A DNA stretch of 64,000 bases from contig NZ_JBISCC010000130.1 in assembly GCF_044385915.1 (NCBI RefSeq), positions 186,001-250,000 on the forward strand. Reading direction: 5' to 3'. The notes under the pieces are model-generated. The model worked only from the letters and a program-made list of their open reading frames with translations. It had not been told where the DNA came from and did not search any database. Origin of the DNA: Thalassobellus citreus (lineage in GTDB: Bacteria > Bacteroidota > Bacteroidia > Flavobacteriales > Flavobacteriaceae). The translations under genes and the position numbers were made by a program. This document shows positions 46,641 through 54,496 of the stretch, piece by piece (positions within the stretch are counted from its first letter, which is position 1; each line of letters starts with the position of its first letter).

Positions 46641-46765
46641 AATTAGATAAAGAAAAGGCTTTATACGCATTCTATTTAGCTTTAATTTTTTACTTCCTGT
46701 GCGATATAAATCAATTAAAAAAAATGATAATTAGTATTCTAGATAAATTTAAAAATCAAGTTTAA
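46637..46765 (+). CDS. 42-residue membrane peptide coupled to rep
   Basis: ATG 46637 overlaps the rep stop (ATGA). The peptide has one hydrophobic helix, ALYAFYLALIFYFLCDI, and a basic tail KKMIISILDKFKNQV. The overlap makes it a likely real gene. Function unknown; small phage membrane peptides of this type often take part in lysis or virion membrane formation. Confidence 0.55.
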   Translation: MKLDKEKALYAFYLALIFYFLCDINQLKKMIISILDKFKNQV

Positions 46766-46783
46766 ACCTTAAAAAATAAAATC

Positions 46784-47017
46784 ATGGCATTTACAGTTAG
46801 AAAACTTTCAGAAAAATCACAAAAAAAAGTATTAGAAATTATTGAAAATAATCCAAAAATCAACACCAAATCATCAGCAATAAATTACGCATTAGAGCGT
46901 CATGAATTTTACAAAAAGTACGAATATGATTTACAGGTAAAAAATAAGCAGATTTTAGCCTTAAAAAAGGAGCTTTTTGAGATTAAAAAAGCCTTGCAGT
47001 TTTTAAAATCTTTATAA
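46784..47017 (+). CDS. Ribbon-helix-helix-like DNA-binding protein with coiled coil
   Basis: 77 residues. Residues 1-45 (FTVRKLSEKSQKKVLEIIE then KINTKSSAINYALERH) fit an RHH or arc-like DNA-binding fold, starting with a beta strand and two helices. Residues 46-77 (KYEYDLQVKNKQILALKKELFEIKKAL) form a heptad coiled coil, probably for dimerisation. It lies between the two palindrome copies and so may be their binding protein. Confidence 0.55.
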   Translation: MAFTVRKLSEKSQKKVLEIIENNPKINTKSSAINYALERHEFYKKYEYDLQVKNKQILALKKELFEIKKALQFLKSL

Positions 47018-47034
47018 ATCTCAAAAAAGGCAAA

Positions 47035-47079
47035 ACGCCGACTTATGATAGTCGGCGTCAGATTATCAAATTTGATAAC
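47035..47079. promoter_or_regulatory. Hairpin followed by second palindrome copy
   Basis: ACGCCGACT...AGTCGGCGT (9-bp stem, loop TATGAT, about 47035-47058) is followed at 47063-47078 by TTATCAAATTTGATAA. The hairpin lacks a T run and may be a transcription pause, terminator or replication origin. The region 47018-47208 holds no other gene that I can see. Confidence 0.5.
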
Positions 47080-47208
47080 GTTGCTCAAAAAAATATTACC
47101 TAAAAAAGAGCTAAAAAGCCCATAAATAAAGGGCTAACCAAAATCAACAATATTTTTTGCGCAACTTTTTAAAAAAACAGACTAAATATATATAAATTCT
47201 TACAGAAA

Positions 47209-47358
47209 ATGACCCCAAAAAGATGCCAATTATGTACCCATCAAAAACACGTGGAATTACCCTCTCCATTTCATTTATTTTGTTCCAAATGGACGCAGGT
47301 AGTTTTACCAAATGAAACATGTTCAGAATTTAAAACCATTGTCAATCCAAATTATTAA
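47209..47358 (+). CDS. 49-residue four-cysteine protein (zinc-ribbon-like)
   Basis: ATG 47209 to TAA 47358. The sequence has CQLC at 6-9, then FCSKW near 25 and ETCSEF near 38, a C-x2-C...C...C spacing that could bind zinc, with His residues in THQKH. Upstream is A-rich (TTACAGAAA). The next gene begins 4 bp after its stop. Unrecognised family; too small for database-free assignment. Confidence 0.55.
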   Translation: MTPKRCQLCTHQKHVELPSPFHLFCSKWTQVVLPNETCSEFKTIVNPNY

Positions 47359-47362
47359 AAAT

Positions 47363-47560
47363 ATGACTACACGTACCACCAAAAAAACCACAAACCCAAC
47401 TTTAACCGCAAAAGAATTAGCAACTATTTTAAACGTTACTATATGCACCGCAAAAAAGTATATTTCAGATATGAAAGACTATTATAAACCTAAAAGTAAC
47501 AAGGTTACATATATGCATTATGTAGATTATTTTGCAGTTCCTAAAGAAAAAAAGGTATAA
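47363..47560 (+). CDS. Small helix-turn-helix protein
   Basis: 65 residues from ATG 47363; the longer frame from 47312 overlaps the preceding four-cysteine gene. The motif LTAKELATILNVTICTAKKYISDM has the helix-turn-helix spacing of MerR/excisionase-like winged helices. Probably a transcription regulator or excision factor of the element. Followed by a GGGTGCA/TGCACCC hairpin at 47576-47597. Confidence 0.65.
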   Translation: MTTRTTKKTTNPTLTAKELATILNVTICTAKKYISDMKDYYKPKSNKVTYMHYVDYFAVPKEKKV

Positions 47561-47574
47561 AAAAGGTATAAAAA

Positions 47575-47598
47575 AGGGTGCATTTTTATCTGCACCCT
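47575..47598 (+). terminator. Hairpin after the regulatory genes
   Basis: AGGGTGCA (47575-47582) pairs with TGCACCCT (47591-47598), loop TTTTTATC. No long T run follows, so it may attenuate rather than stop transcription between early and structural genes. Confidence 0.5.
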
Positions 47599-47653
47599 CG
47601 TAATTGTGTTTAATTTGACTACACGAATAATAAAATTAACACATTACAAATTT

Positions 47654-48355
47654 ATGGAAATTTACAATGCAACCGCTAAAACAAAGAGCGGAATTTTGCG
47701 AATTACAAAAAGTATTGGAGCATTTGTCTTCAATTCAGACCAATCATTTGTTGACTTAGCAAATGAAAAAATTACCTGCCATATAGAGCGTAGCAATGGC
47801 ACAAATGAAGAAATAGCAACAAACATCTCTTTAGCTGCATTTATCGCTACTGCTGTTTTAGGCGAAGGTAAAATTATCGATGATGATGCTGGAGGTTCTT
47901 TTTCTGCTTTATGCGAATTAGGAAATTACGGCGCAATTCCTTTACAGGAAAATGAATCTATCGTTTTACAATTAACAGATTTAAAGTCTACAAAAACGTA
48001 TCAAGTTAACGGGATTGAAATGCCTGTTCAAACCTTAGAGCGTTTGTTTATGACTGAAAAAGTCTTTTTATCAGGTCAAAAAAATAGAAGTTTTCAGGTT
48101 CTTGATTTTGATGAAGCTTTCATTATTGGAGATTTTGAAAAGTTAAGATTGACGTATCCAACTGATGAGGGTAGTCAAACCGTTGAGTATTCAAAACTTG
48201 AAATACGTGCTATATCTGCGGATTTAGGATTGCTTCGAGCAGGTTCATTTGAGCAACTTCAAAATACGGCTTTATCGCTAGTCGGGGTTTCAGACCTAGA
48301 AATATTTGCGAGCAATCAAGTAAATATAGTCTTAAGAGACATCAATAAATTATAA
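47654..48355 (+). CDS. Candidate capsid protein (233 aa)
   Basis: 233 residues from ATG 47654 (the 47606 start adds an unlikely tail). No signal peptide or membrane helix. It is beta-rich with TTNI...AAFIATAVLG, QENESIVLQLTDLKSTKTYQ, RSFQVLDFDEAFIIGDF and DLEIFASNQVNIVLRDI, which would suit jelly-roll strands. First and largest gene of the structural block, 2 bp before a one-helix protein. Major coat candidate by size and position only; a fold prediction would test it. Confidence 0.5.
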   Translation: MEIYNATAKTKSGILRITKSIGAFVFNSDQSFVDLANEKITCHIERSNGTNEEIATNISLAAFIATAVLGEGKIIDDDAGGSFSALCELGNYGAIPLQENESIVLQLTDLKSTKTYQVNGIEMPVQTLERLFMTEKVFLSGQKNRSFQVLDFDEAFIIGDFEKLRLTYPTDEGSQTVEYSKLEIRAISADLGLLRAGSFEQLQNTALSLVGVSDLEIFASNQVNIVLRDINKL

Positions 48356-48357
48356 TT

Positions 48358-48759
48358 ATGGGGTTCTTTAAAAAACTATTTAAAAAGAAAAAAGGAGGTA
48401 CATTTTTCGGTAACCTTATTCGAAAAGCTTCAAATGTTGCTACTGGTGGTATTTTAGGAAATGGCGAACAGTTAGCCAAACAAGACGCCAAATTCGAGCA
48501 ACAAGAATACGATAGAGCAGTTTCCCAGCAACAAAAGCAATTATCTGCAAAAAGTATTGGTAACAAACTTGGACAGGCTTTAAAACCTACAGTAGATAAG
48601 GCTTTAAACAGTCAAACTGCTGATGATGTAAACAAAGCATTTACAAAGGCTTGGTTTAAAAAGAACATGGTAAAACTTATAGGCGGTTTAGTTGCTTTAA
48701 TCGGTACTATAACCCTAGTCATGTGGTTATTTAAACGTAAAAAGAAAGGAACAAGATAA
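48358..48759 (+). CDS. C-terminally anchored membrane protein (133 aa)
   Basis: 133 residues. The N-terminal half is basic (FFKKLFKKKKGG) then a Gln-rich helical region (KQDAKFEQQEYDRAVSQQQKQL). A single helix KLIGGLVALIGTITLVMWLF lies at about 105-126, followed by KRKKKGTR. A tail-anchored type with cytosolic N-terminus. It overlaps the next gene by TAATG. Could be a virion membrane protein. Confidence 0.6.
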   Translation: MGFFKKLFKKKKGGTFFGNLIRKASNVATGGILGNGEQLAKQDAKFEQQEYDRAVSQQQKQLSAKSIGNKLGQALKPTVDKALNSQTADDVNKAFTKAWFKKNMVKLIGGLVALIGTITLVMWLFKRKKKGTR

Positions 48760-49136
48760 TGGCTAGAACAACAAAAGTAGACGGAAAAAATTACACTAAA
48801 AAAAGTGGTGCTACTCATAGAACTTATATTCCTACGAGTTCTAAAAGTCCAAACAAAGGAAAAAACCAATATATCACAAACGGTTGGTTTCTTCGTAAAG
48901 GCGATTTAATGAATGTTAGTTGTGTTACAACAACTAAAAGTAGCGTAACACCTAAGGGGTGGATGGGTCATATTGCTTGTACTGTAATCAATAAAACCAC
49001 AGGGGAGGAAACTTTTTTTTGGGGTTCTATGCAACAAAGCACTGGTAAGGTAGTCATAGAAAAATTATCTATGGTCTTAAGTCCTAAAGCACCTAACGGT
49101 GGTTATTGTGGTACGTTTATACGTTCAAATAACTAA
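48759..49136 (+). CDS. Small beta-rich element protein (125 aa)
   Basis: 125 residues, basic and Ser/Thr-rich at the N-terminus (MARTTKVDGKNYTKKSGATHRTYIP), then beta strands GWFLRKGDLMNVSCVTTTKSS, GHIACTVINKTTGEETFFWG and GGYCGTFI. No signal, no helix. Unrecognised; its place between membrane protein genes and the terminator suggests a structural or replication (ssDNA-binding-like) role. Confidence 0.5.
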   Translation: MARTTKVDGKNYTKKSGATHRTYIPTSSKSPNKGKNQYITNGWFLRKGDLMNVSCVTTTKSSVTPKGWMGHIACTVINKTTGEETFFWGSMQQSTGKVVIEKLSMVLSPKAPNGGYCGTFIRSNN

Positions 49137-49163
49137 ACAACAAATTATATATATACATAAAAA

Positions 49164-49202
49164 AAGGAATGCCATGCTTAGTGCAAGCATTTCTTTTTTT
49201 TA
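49164..49202 (+). terminator. Rho-independent terminator within the structural block
   Basis: GGAATGC (49166-49172) pairs with GCATTTC (49187-49193) and is followed by a run of eight or so T. A second group of genes starts 20 bp later. Confidence 0.75.
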
Positions 49203-49221
49203 AACCTTAAAAATTATCTAA

Positions 49222-49356
49222 ATGAAATCAGTAATAAATATTTTTAAAATAGCTGTCAAATATGGCGCTGTAATTATGGCGGTTATTAATGTCTTTAAGT
49301 TTGCAATCGAACAATTCGAGGGCATTGATTTAAAAAAAGTAGAATCTAAAAAATAA
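49222..49356 (+). CDS. 44-residue membrane peptide
   Basis: MKSVINIFKIAVKYGAVIM then AVINVFKFAIEQFEGIDL and a short KKVESKK tail. One hydrophobic helix of about 25 residues broken by two lysines; amphipathic. Eight bp before the glucosaminidase gene. Candidate small coat or lysis peptide. Confidence 0.55.
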   Translation: MKSVINIFKIAVKYGAVIMAVINVFKFAIEQFEGIDLKKVESKK

Positions 49357-49363
49357 TAGAAAA

Positions 49364-49837
49364 ATGTTATTAAAACTTAAAATTTGGTTACTACTATGGT
49401 TTTACAAAACCATAAACGGTTATTATACTGTAAGTACTAAGTTATTATTTGCGCAGGCATATCATGAAACAGGCAACTTTAAATCGGAAGTTTATAAGGA
49501 AAATAAAAATCTTTTTGGTATGCGTGAGGCAAAAGTCAGAAAAAAGACCGCTATCGGTACTAATAAAGGTCATGCAGTATATAAAAATCATCGCCAAAGT
49601 ATTATCGATTATTTCTTACGTCAAAAAAACTTTAATATACCTAATTCATCTGATAACACATATATGTTAAATACGGTTGCAAGTAATTATGCGGAAGACC
49701 CTTTGTATTTACAAAAATGGCGTGCTTTAAAAACCAAAGTAAAAGTACCTTTTGTAGTTAATATTTTAGTTTATGGAGGACTTTTTTTTTTACTACTAAT
49801 TATGTTTTTAATCTTACGGAAAACCTCAAAACAATAA
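49364..49837 (+). CDS. Membrane-anchored glucosaminidase-type muramidase
   Basis: 157 residues. The middle shows a GH73-like lysozyme core: LLFAQAYHETGNFKSEVYKEN with the catalytic Glu in HETG, then NLFGMREAKVRKK and KNHRQSIIDYFLRQKNF. The C-terminus is a membrane helix (VVNILVYGGLFFLLLIMFLIL) followed by RKTSKQ. Such anchored enzymes open peptidoglycan during entry or exit. The absence of a signal peptide and a holin fits delivery within a virion membrane. Confidence 0.7.
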   Translation: MLLKLKIWLLLWFYKTINGYYTVSTKLLFAQAYHETGNFKSEVYKENKNLFGMREAKVRKKTAIGTNKGHAVYKNHRQSIIDYFLRQKNFNIPNSSDNTYMLNTVASNYAEDPLYLQKWRALKTKVKVPFVVNILVYGGLFFLLLIMFLILRKTSKQ

Positions 49838-49843
49838 ATTGAA

Positions 49844-50260
49844 ATGAAAAATATATTTGAAAACTTAAAAAAATGGTGGTGGGTTTTTCCGCTTTTAGCT
49901 CTGGTTATCTCTTTAACTTTAGTCATTTGGAAAAAACTAAAAAAGAAACCACAAGATGAAACTGCTAACGCAGATACATTAATGTCAAAAATAGGAGTGC
50001 CAACATTAAAAAGAGCAGTTTTAAATAAAAAAGCTATTGACCTAGCCCAATATTTAGGCACCTCTTATGATTGGTTTGACCCTCGCAGATGGTACGAAAA
50101 AGACAAAGAAGCTTTTGAAGTCATTAAAAACGTGTCTCAATCCGATTTTGATATTATAGCCAAATTATACTTTGAGATATACGCAAAAGGACACACATTA
50201 TTAAGTGACCTCGCAAAATATCTAGACACAAAATATTACTCACAATTAAACTTTAAATAA
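49844..50260 (+). CDS. N-anchored membrane protein of the element (138 aa)
   Basis: 138 residues. One helix at about 12-30 (WWWVFPLLALVISLTLVIW) followed by KKLKKKP and a soluble domain containing SKIGVPTLKRAVLN, AQYLGTSYDWFDPRRWYEKDKEAFEVI and LSDLAKYLDTKYYSQLNF. Signal-anchor topology. It overlaps the next gene by TAATG. Function unknown; perhaps an assembly or virion membrane protein. Confidence 0.6.
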   Translation: MKNIFENLKKWWWVFPLLALVISLTLVIWKKLKKKPQDETANADTLMSKIGVPTLKRAVLNKKAIDLAQYLGTSYDWFDPRRWYEKDKEAFEVIKNVSQSDFDIIAKLYFEIYAKGHTLLSDLAKYLDTKYYSQLNFK

Positions 50261-50931
50261 TGCAAGCTAAATTATTATATATCAATGAAAACCGTACTAT
50301 CGTTGAATCGATAGGCGTTGAAGTTAATGATACTTTTGTCTTTAATTTTGAAGAAAAGAATTTTGTATTTGCGCTCTTCTTAGATGGCAAACGTGCTACA
50401 AGTTCAGAACTTACAACAATAGAGCAGTATGCATGTACAGTATCAGGCATACCATTTCAAACAGAATTAAAAGATTATTCTCAAACAGGTAGAGCATTAA
50501 TTTTGCAAAAGGAACTTTTTACAATAGTTAAAGGCGAACAAATTGAATCTCCTGTTATTCAGTTTCCTGCACCTACAATACAGGAGCAGGCACAGGCTTT
50601 TATAGATTTAGAAATTCAGAAAGTTAAATTATTTAGCGGTTTAAATCCTGATTTTATGTATACCTATGAATCAAGGGAGTTATTTCGAACTGAAGCAAAT
50701 ATTCAAAACGGTGATGATGGTTTAATACATGGTTTGTATGGTTTCATTCATGATGCTCCTTATGATAATGTAAATGAAAGGACTTCTAATAATGCCTTTA
50801 AATCATCTAATCATATAGCAATTAATGGTTATCCTGTTCAATCTCTTTTAGGTGGTTTAGCTAACGCTTCCGTTAGATTATTTTTCACAGGTGTTATCGT
50901 AAAAGAATATGGAGGTTTACCAAATCCATAA
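50260..50931 (+). CDS. Second candidate capsid or spike protein (223 aa)
   Basis: 223 residues, no signal peptide and no membrane helix. It is beta-rich in its first half (AKLLYINENRTIVESIGVEV, FVFNFEEKNFVFALFLDGK), has a central helix AQAFIDLEIQKVKLFSG, and a C-terminal half with IHGLYGFIHDAPYDN, NHIAINGYPVQSLLGG and SVRLFFTGVIVKEYG. Overlaps the anchored protein gene. Unrecognised family; structural by size and position. Confidence 0.5.
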   Translation: MQAKLLYINENRTIVESIGVEVNDTFVFNFEEKNFVFALFLDGKRATSSELTTIEQYACTVSGIPFQTELKDYSQTGRALILQKELFTIVKGEQIESPVIQFPAPTIQEQAQAFIDLEIQKVKLFSGLNPDFMYTYESRELFRTEANIQNGDDGLIHGLYGFIHDAPYDNVNERTSNNAFKSSNHIAINGYPVQSLLGGLANASVRLFFTGVIVKEYGGLPNP

Positions 50932-51100
50932 TGCAATCATTTTCTTTTGAAATTTCAACCTGGAGAAACGTACTCCAGTTTAAACTGCTATCAATCCCCT
51001 ACTCTTTTTCGTTGGGGATTGTTTGCTTTGATACTCTTTTTGTGTAGTAACTTTTTTTTACATATATTTACGGTGCTCAAATTATTAAAATAATAAACAT
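50932..51100. other. Hairpin-rich intergenic region, candidate origin
   Basis: Two strong hairpins lie in 60 bp: CTGGAG-AAACGTA-CTCCAG (50960-50978) and CAATCCCC-14 nt-GGGGATTG (50992-51021). It is the longest gap in the prophage-like element before its last small gene. Either a pair of terminators or the replication origin and packaging signal. Confidence 0.5.
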
Positions 51101-51283
51101 ATGATACTACACAAAACTTGTATTCCAGCATCTGGGGTACGTTTCCCTTTTTACAGGATAAAGCGATTTTCAAATGCCCTTGAAAATCAAGACACTAAAC
51201 CAACGAAGAAAATTAAATTTAATTTTCAAGGCGAAAGGACTGCCAGTATTGAGGTGCAGCCACCTCAGGTGCTACACCAGTAG
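51101..51283 (+). CDS. Small hypothetical protein (60 aa) near the right end
   Basis: 60 residues, basic, no membrane helix: MILHKTCIPASGVRFPFYRI followed by KRFSNALENQDTKPTKKIK and FNFQGERTASIEVQPPQ. The frame is preceded by an A/T-rich stretch with ATAATAAACAT. It stands alone between a hairpin region and a terminator, so it may be real, but length and lack of homology keep this uncertain. Confidence 0.4.
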   Translation: MILHKTCIPASGVRFPFYRIKRFSNALENQDTKPTKKIKFNFQGERTASIEVQPPQVLHQ

Positions 51284-51352
51284 TGTTTGATTCTTTACAT
51301 AAAGAATAAATTAAATGCTTCCTTTTAAAAACATGAAACATCAACCCATAAA

Positions 51353-51395
51353 AAAACACTCATTATCGGTGCTCAAACCTAGAGTGTTTTATAAT
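51353..51395 (+). terminator. Rho-independent terminator near the right attachment site
   Basis: AAAACACTC (51353-51361) pairs with GAGTGTTTT (51382-51390), perfect 9 bp, followed by ATAATTT. It closes the last transcript of the element. Confidence 0.75.
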
Positions 51396-51445
51396 TTAAA
51401 TAATAAACAGGTTCAAAGATATAAAAAATTCTCGTACTAATACCC

Positions 51446-51472
51446 ATATTATGTAAAATAGAATATTTTAAA
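51446..51472 (+). repeat. Right attachment repeat (attR)
   Basis: Identical to 45422-45448. The preceding bases CGTACTAATACCC are a second, diverged version of the left partner GTACTATAATTT, as expected when phage and host sites differ only in one arm and part of the centre. Confidence 0.85.
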
Positions 51473-51555
51473 CCTGCTACACTATTCTTAAAAAGCGATA
51501 TAAAAAATTATTAATTTCAACTTTATAGAATACTTAATTATTATTAAAACTTCCG

Positions 51556-51563
51556 CATCTTTG
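51556..51563 (+). promoter_or_regulatory. Probable -7 box for the HAD phosphatase gene
   Basis: CATCTTTG resembles TAnnTTTG (one mismatch) and covers the in-frame TTG at 51561, so translation should begin further on. Confidence 0.4.
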
Positions 51564-51578
51564 CAAAAATTAAGTAAA

Positions 51579-52250
51579 GTGGATTTTAAAAACAAAGACC
51601 TTATAATTTTCGATTTTGATGGAACGCTAATAAACAGTATTCCAGACTTAACTTTGGCAGTAAATAATATGTTAGCGCATTATAATTTTCCGCCATTAAC
51701 AATTAAGCAAGTAACACCATTTATTGGTAATGGCGCTAAACCTTTAGTAAAAAGAGCTTTAGAACATGCATTACAAAGTAAAAAACTAACAAGTTCTCTT
51801 TTAGAAGAAGCTTTAATCATTTATTTTAAAGCTTATAAAGATGTTACTTGTATTGATACATTTATGTATCCTGGTGTATTAGAAACATTACAGTATCTAG
51901 ATAAAAAAGGTTATAAAATGGCCATTTGTACTAATAAACCTTTCGATTTTATAGAACCTATATTAGATACATTAGAAATTAAGCATTTCTTTAAATGTTG
52001 GATTGGTGAAGATTCCTTACCTGAGAAAAAACCAGAGGCTGCTCCCCTGTTATATTTAGCAAATAAAATGGATACCTTTATAAATAACAGCATAATGGTT
52101 GGAGACTCTAAAAATGATATTCTTGCAGCTCAAAATTCTAATATGGAAAGTATTGGAGTCAGTTACGGTTATAACTACAACGAAAATATATCAGATTATA
52201 ATCCTACTGTTGTTGTCGATGATTTCGCTAGCCTAAAAGAACTATTCTAA
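51579..52250 (+). CDS. gph: HAD phosphatase, phosphoglycolate phosphatase type
   Basis: 223 residues from a GTG at 51579; a TTG at 51561 lies inside a likely -7 box. HAD motif I IIFDFDGTLINS near residue 10, a four-helix cap, motif II MAICTNKP, and motif III/IV CWIGEDSLPEKKPEAAPLL and IMVGDSKNDILAA. Phosphoglycolate phosphatases remove 2-phosphoglycolate formed after DNA repair. It overlaps nearly with the next gene (2 bp gap) and starts right after the prophage. Confidence 0.88.
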   Translation: MDFKNKDLIIFDFDGTLINSIPDLTLAVNNMLAHYNFPPLTIKQVTPFIGNGAKPLVKRALEHALQSKKLTSSLLEEALIIYFKAYKDVTCIDTFMYPGVLETLQYLDKKGYKMAICTNKPFDFIEPILDTLEIKHFFKCWIGEDSLPEKKPEAAPLLYLANKMDTFINNSIMVGDSKNDILAAQNSNMESIGVSYGYNYNENISDYNPTVVVDDFASLKELF

Positions 52251-52252
52251 AC

Positions 52253-53686
52253 ATGGATAAAATTTATAATGTTGGTGTTATAGGCGGAGGTGTTTCTGGA
52301 GTTGTTATAGCATTAGAGCTCACTAAATATGGTGTTGAAACTGTTTTGTTTGAACAAGAAGAAAGTGTTGTTAATGGTGGCCCTTTTTGTCATTTACATG
52401 CCGGTGGAAATTTATATCCAGACATATCTGATGAACAGTGTAAACTGCTCATGAAGCAATCTATAGATATGGCCAGATTATTCCCCGAATCTATTGACGA
52501 AAGACCAACATTTATAAGCATTCCTAAATCTGCAAAATACGACGTACATATCATTGAGAATCGTCTCAAAATGTTAGTCAATTATTACACTTCATTAATT
52601 GAAGACGATCCCCACAATGCCATTCTTGGTGCTCCAAAAGATTATTACAAAACATATACTAAAGACGATTTATTAACATTAAAGCAACAACCCGTTGTAA
52701 AGCATCCAAACACTTCAGATGAATGGATGTCTAATGCTATTAAATTAATTGATTGCGATACGTTAAAAACCCCCGTTATTTTGGTTCAAGAATACGGATG
52801 GAACCTTTTCAGATTAGGAGCTCAAGCACAATTGGCCTTAAATAAAACCGAAAAATGCCTTCTGAAATTAAATACTACTATTACCAGTATTAAAGATGTT
52901 AGAAATCAAAATTTAGAGTACAACTGGGAAATATGTACTAATGATGCGGTTTATAAAGTTAAATATTTAGTTAATTCATCTGGTTTTAAAACTGGAGAAT
53001 TTGATGAGTCCTTACATTTAAAAAAGAAACGCTTAATAGAATTTAAAGCAGCTTATGTTTCAAAATGGCAACCTATTTCTGGCTTAATACCAGAACTCAT
53101 TTTTCATGGTGAACGTGGTACACCAAATGGGATGGCGCAACTTACACCCTATAGCGATGATTATTATCAAATTCATGGCATGACAAAAGGGATTACCTTA
53201 TTCGAAAACGGATTGGTAGAAACAAAAGGCAACGAAGCACAACCTGAATTTAATGACAACATCAAACAAAAATTACATCGTGGTTGGAAAGCCGAAGACA
53301 TAAAAGAAAGAACAGAAAAGGCTATTGAATTTGTTTCTAAATATGTGCCTTCATTTAAATCTGCTTCTATTGGCGGACCGCCATTATACGGTGCTCAGCA
53401 AATACCAGGTAATGATCCCAACCTAAGGGTTGGCGAGGTTAGTTTTCCTTCTAAATTTTATGCACGCAGCGAAATAGTTAAGGCGTCTTCTGCTTTAACT
53501 GTAGCCCATCAAATTTTAGATAACATTCAGGAAGAAGACATTATTCCTTCAATTAATAAAGTAATAAACAAACATGAAGTACTTGATAGTGTTTCAAAAG
53601 ATGATATTGATAAACTAGCTCGCGAATTTGCTGTTAATCGTGGTTACCCTGAAGCATTAGCACAATTACTTATTAAGAGCATATAA
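52253..53686 (+). CDS. FAD-dependent oxidoreductase
   Basis: 477 residues with an N-terminal FAD-binding Rossmann motif VGVIGGGVSGVVIALELTKYG followed by VLFEQEE, then the HAGGNLYPDISDEQCKLLM region. The C-terminal part includes FYARSEIVKASSALTVAHQILD. It belongs to the DAO-like group; the FAD-binding GGPFCHLHAGG loop is similar to a Bacteroidota family of unknown substrate. Probably co-transcribed with the HAD phosphatase. Confidence 0.8.
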   Translation: MDKIYNVGVIGGGVSGVVIALELTKYGVETVLFEQEESVVNGGPFCHLHAGGNLYPDISDEQCKLLMKQSIDMARLFPESIDERPTFISIPKSAKYDVHIIENRLKMLVNYYTSLIEDDPHNAILGAPKDYYKTYTKDDLLTLKQQPVVKHPNTSDEWMSNAIKLIDCDTLKTPVILVQEYGWNLFRLGAQAQLALNKTEKCLLKLNTTITSIKDVRNQNLEYNWEICTNDAVYKVKYLVNSSGFKTGEFDESLHLKKKRLIEFKAAYVSKWQPISGLIPELIFHGERGTPNGMAQLTPYSDDYYQIHGMTKGITLFENGLVETKGNEAQPEFNDNIKQKLHRGWKAEDIKERTEKAIEFVSKYVPSFKSASIGGPPLYGAQQIPGNDPNLRVGEVSFPSKFYARSEIVKASSALTVAHQILDNIQEEDIIPSINKVINKHEVLDSVSKDDIDKLAREFAVNRGYPEALAQLLIKSI

Positions 53687-53786
53687 ATAAAGCTTAATAC
53701 GTTAAAGTTTTATCAAAATGAAACAGATAATATTAAACTCAAAAATTATACACTTATATTTGCGTGCCTAAAATTTATCAGTGAAA

Positions 53787-54410
53787 ATGAAACCTAAATC
53801 AGATCCCAAATCTAAAGTTGGAAAATCTAAATTTCAACTACTACATCAATACTACTCTTATACAGGGTTTTATACTTTTGTATGGGACGCTGTAAAAAAA
53901 GCATTGCCATATATTATTGGTATAGTGGTTTTGGTGTATACGGTTAATCATTTTTTTAATATAAATGAAGCCTTAACACAACTAACCGAAATACTTCCTG
54001 TTTACGGTGTTTTAAGTTTCTTTTTTGTTTCCGAAACACTTTTAGGTCTTGTTCCTCCAGAAATATTCATTGCTTGGGCAGGAAAAATGTATAGTCCTTG
54101 GTTATATTTAGGAATTTTATCGGTTTTGTCTTATGGTGGCGGACTTCTTTCTTATTGGCTAGGGCGAACTATTACCAAAATTCCTTCGGTACATAAATAC
54201 ATTGAAGTTAAAATGGAAAAACAATTAAAAAACTCTAAAAAATGGGGTGGTTTTTTAATTATGGTAGGAGCTGTATTACCACTACCCTTTTCTATTGCTT
54301 GTATAGCCGCTGGTATTATTGAGTTTCCTTTTAAAAATGTGATGATTTACGGAGCCTTACGCTTTGTTCGTTTTGCTATCTATGGTCTTATCATTTTTAA
54401 TGCCTTATAA
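53787..54410 (+). CDS. VTT-domain (DedA/YqaA-like) membrane protein
   Basis: 207 residues from ATG 53787. Several helices with the VTT/DedA motif: FFFVSETLLGLVPPEIFIAWAG, YLGILSVLSYGGGLLSYWLG and GAVLPLPFSIACIAAG. VTT proteins help phospholipid or undecaprenyl-phosphate movement in the inner membrane. Single gene with a gap on both sides. Confidence 0.8.
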   Translation: MKPKSDPKSKVGKSKFQLLHQYYSYTGFYTFVWDAVKKALPYIIGIVVLVYTVNHFFNINEALTQLTEILPVYGVLSFFFVSETLLGLVPPEIFIAWAGKMYSPWLYLGILSVLSYGGGLLSYWLGRTITKIPSVHKYIEVKMEKQLKNSKKWGGFLIMVGAVLPLPFSIACIAAGIIEFPFKNVMIYGALRFVRFAIYGLIIFNAL

Positions 54411-54496
54411 ATTCTAATTAATTTCTTTTAGGATTTATATACTTTAAATCAAGGTTATATTCTTTTTCTAGTTTATTTTTGTTTGAAAATTAATTT

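Noticed and set aside
47312..47560. Longer 82-residue version of the HTH protein
   Set aside because: It would overlap most of the C-terminal part of the four-cysteine gene; the ATG at 47363 directly follows that gene's stop.
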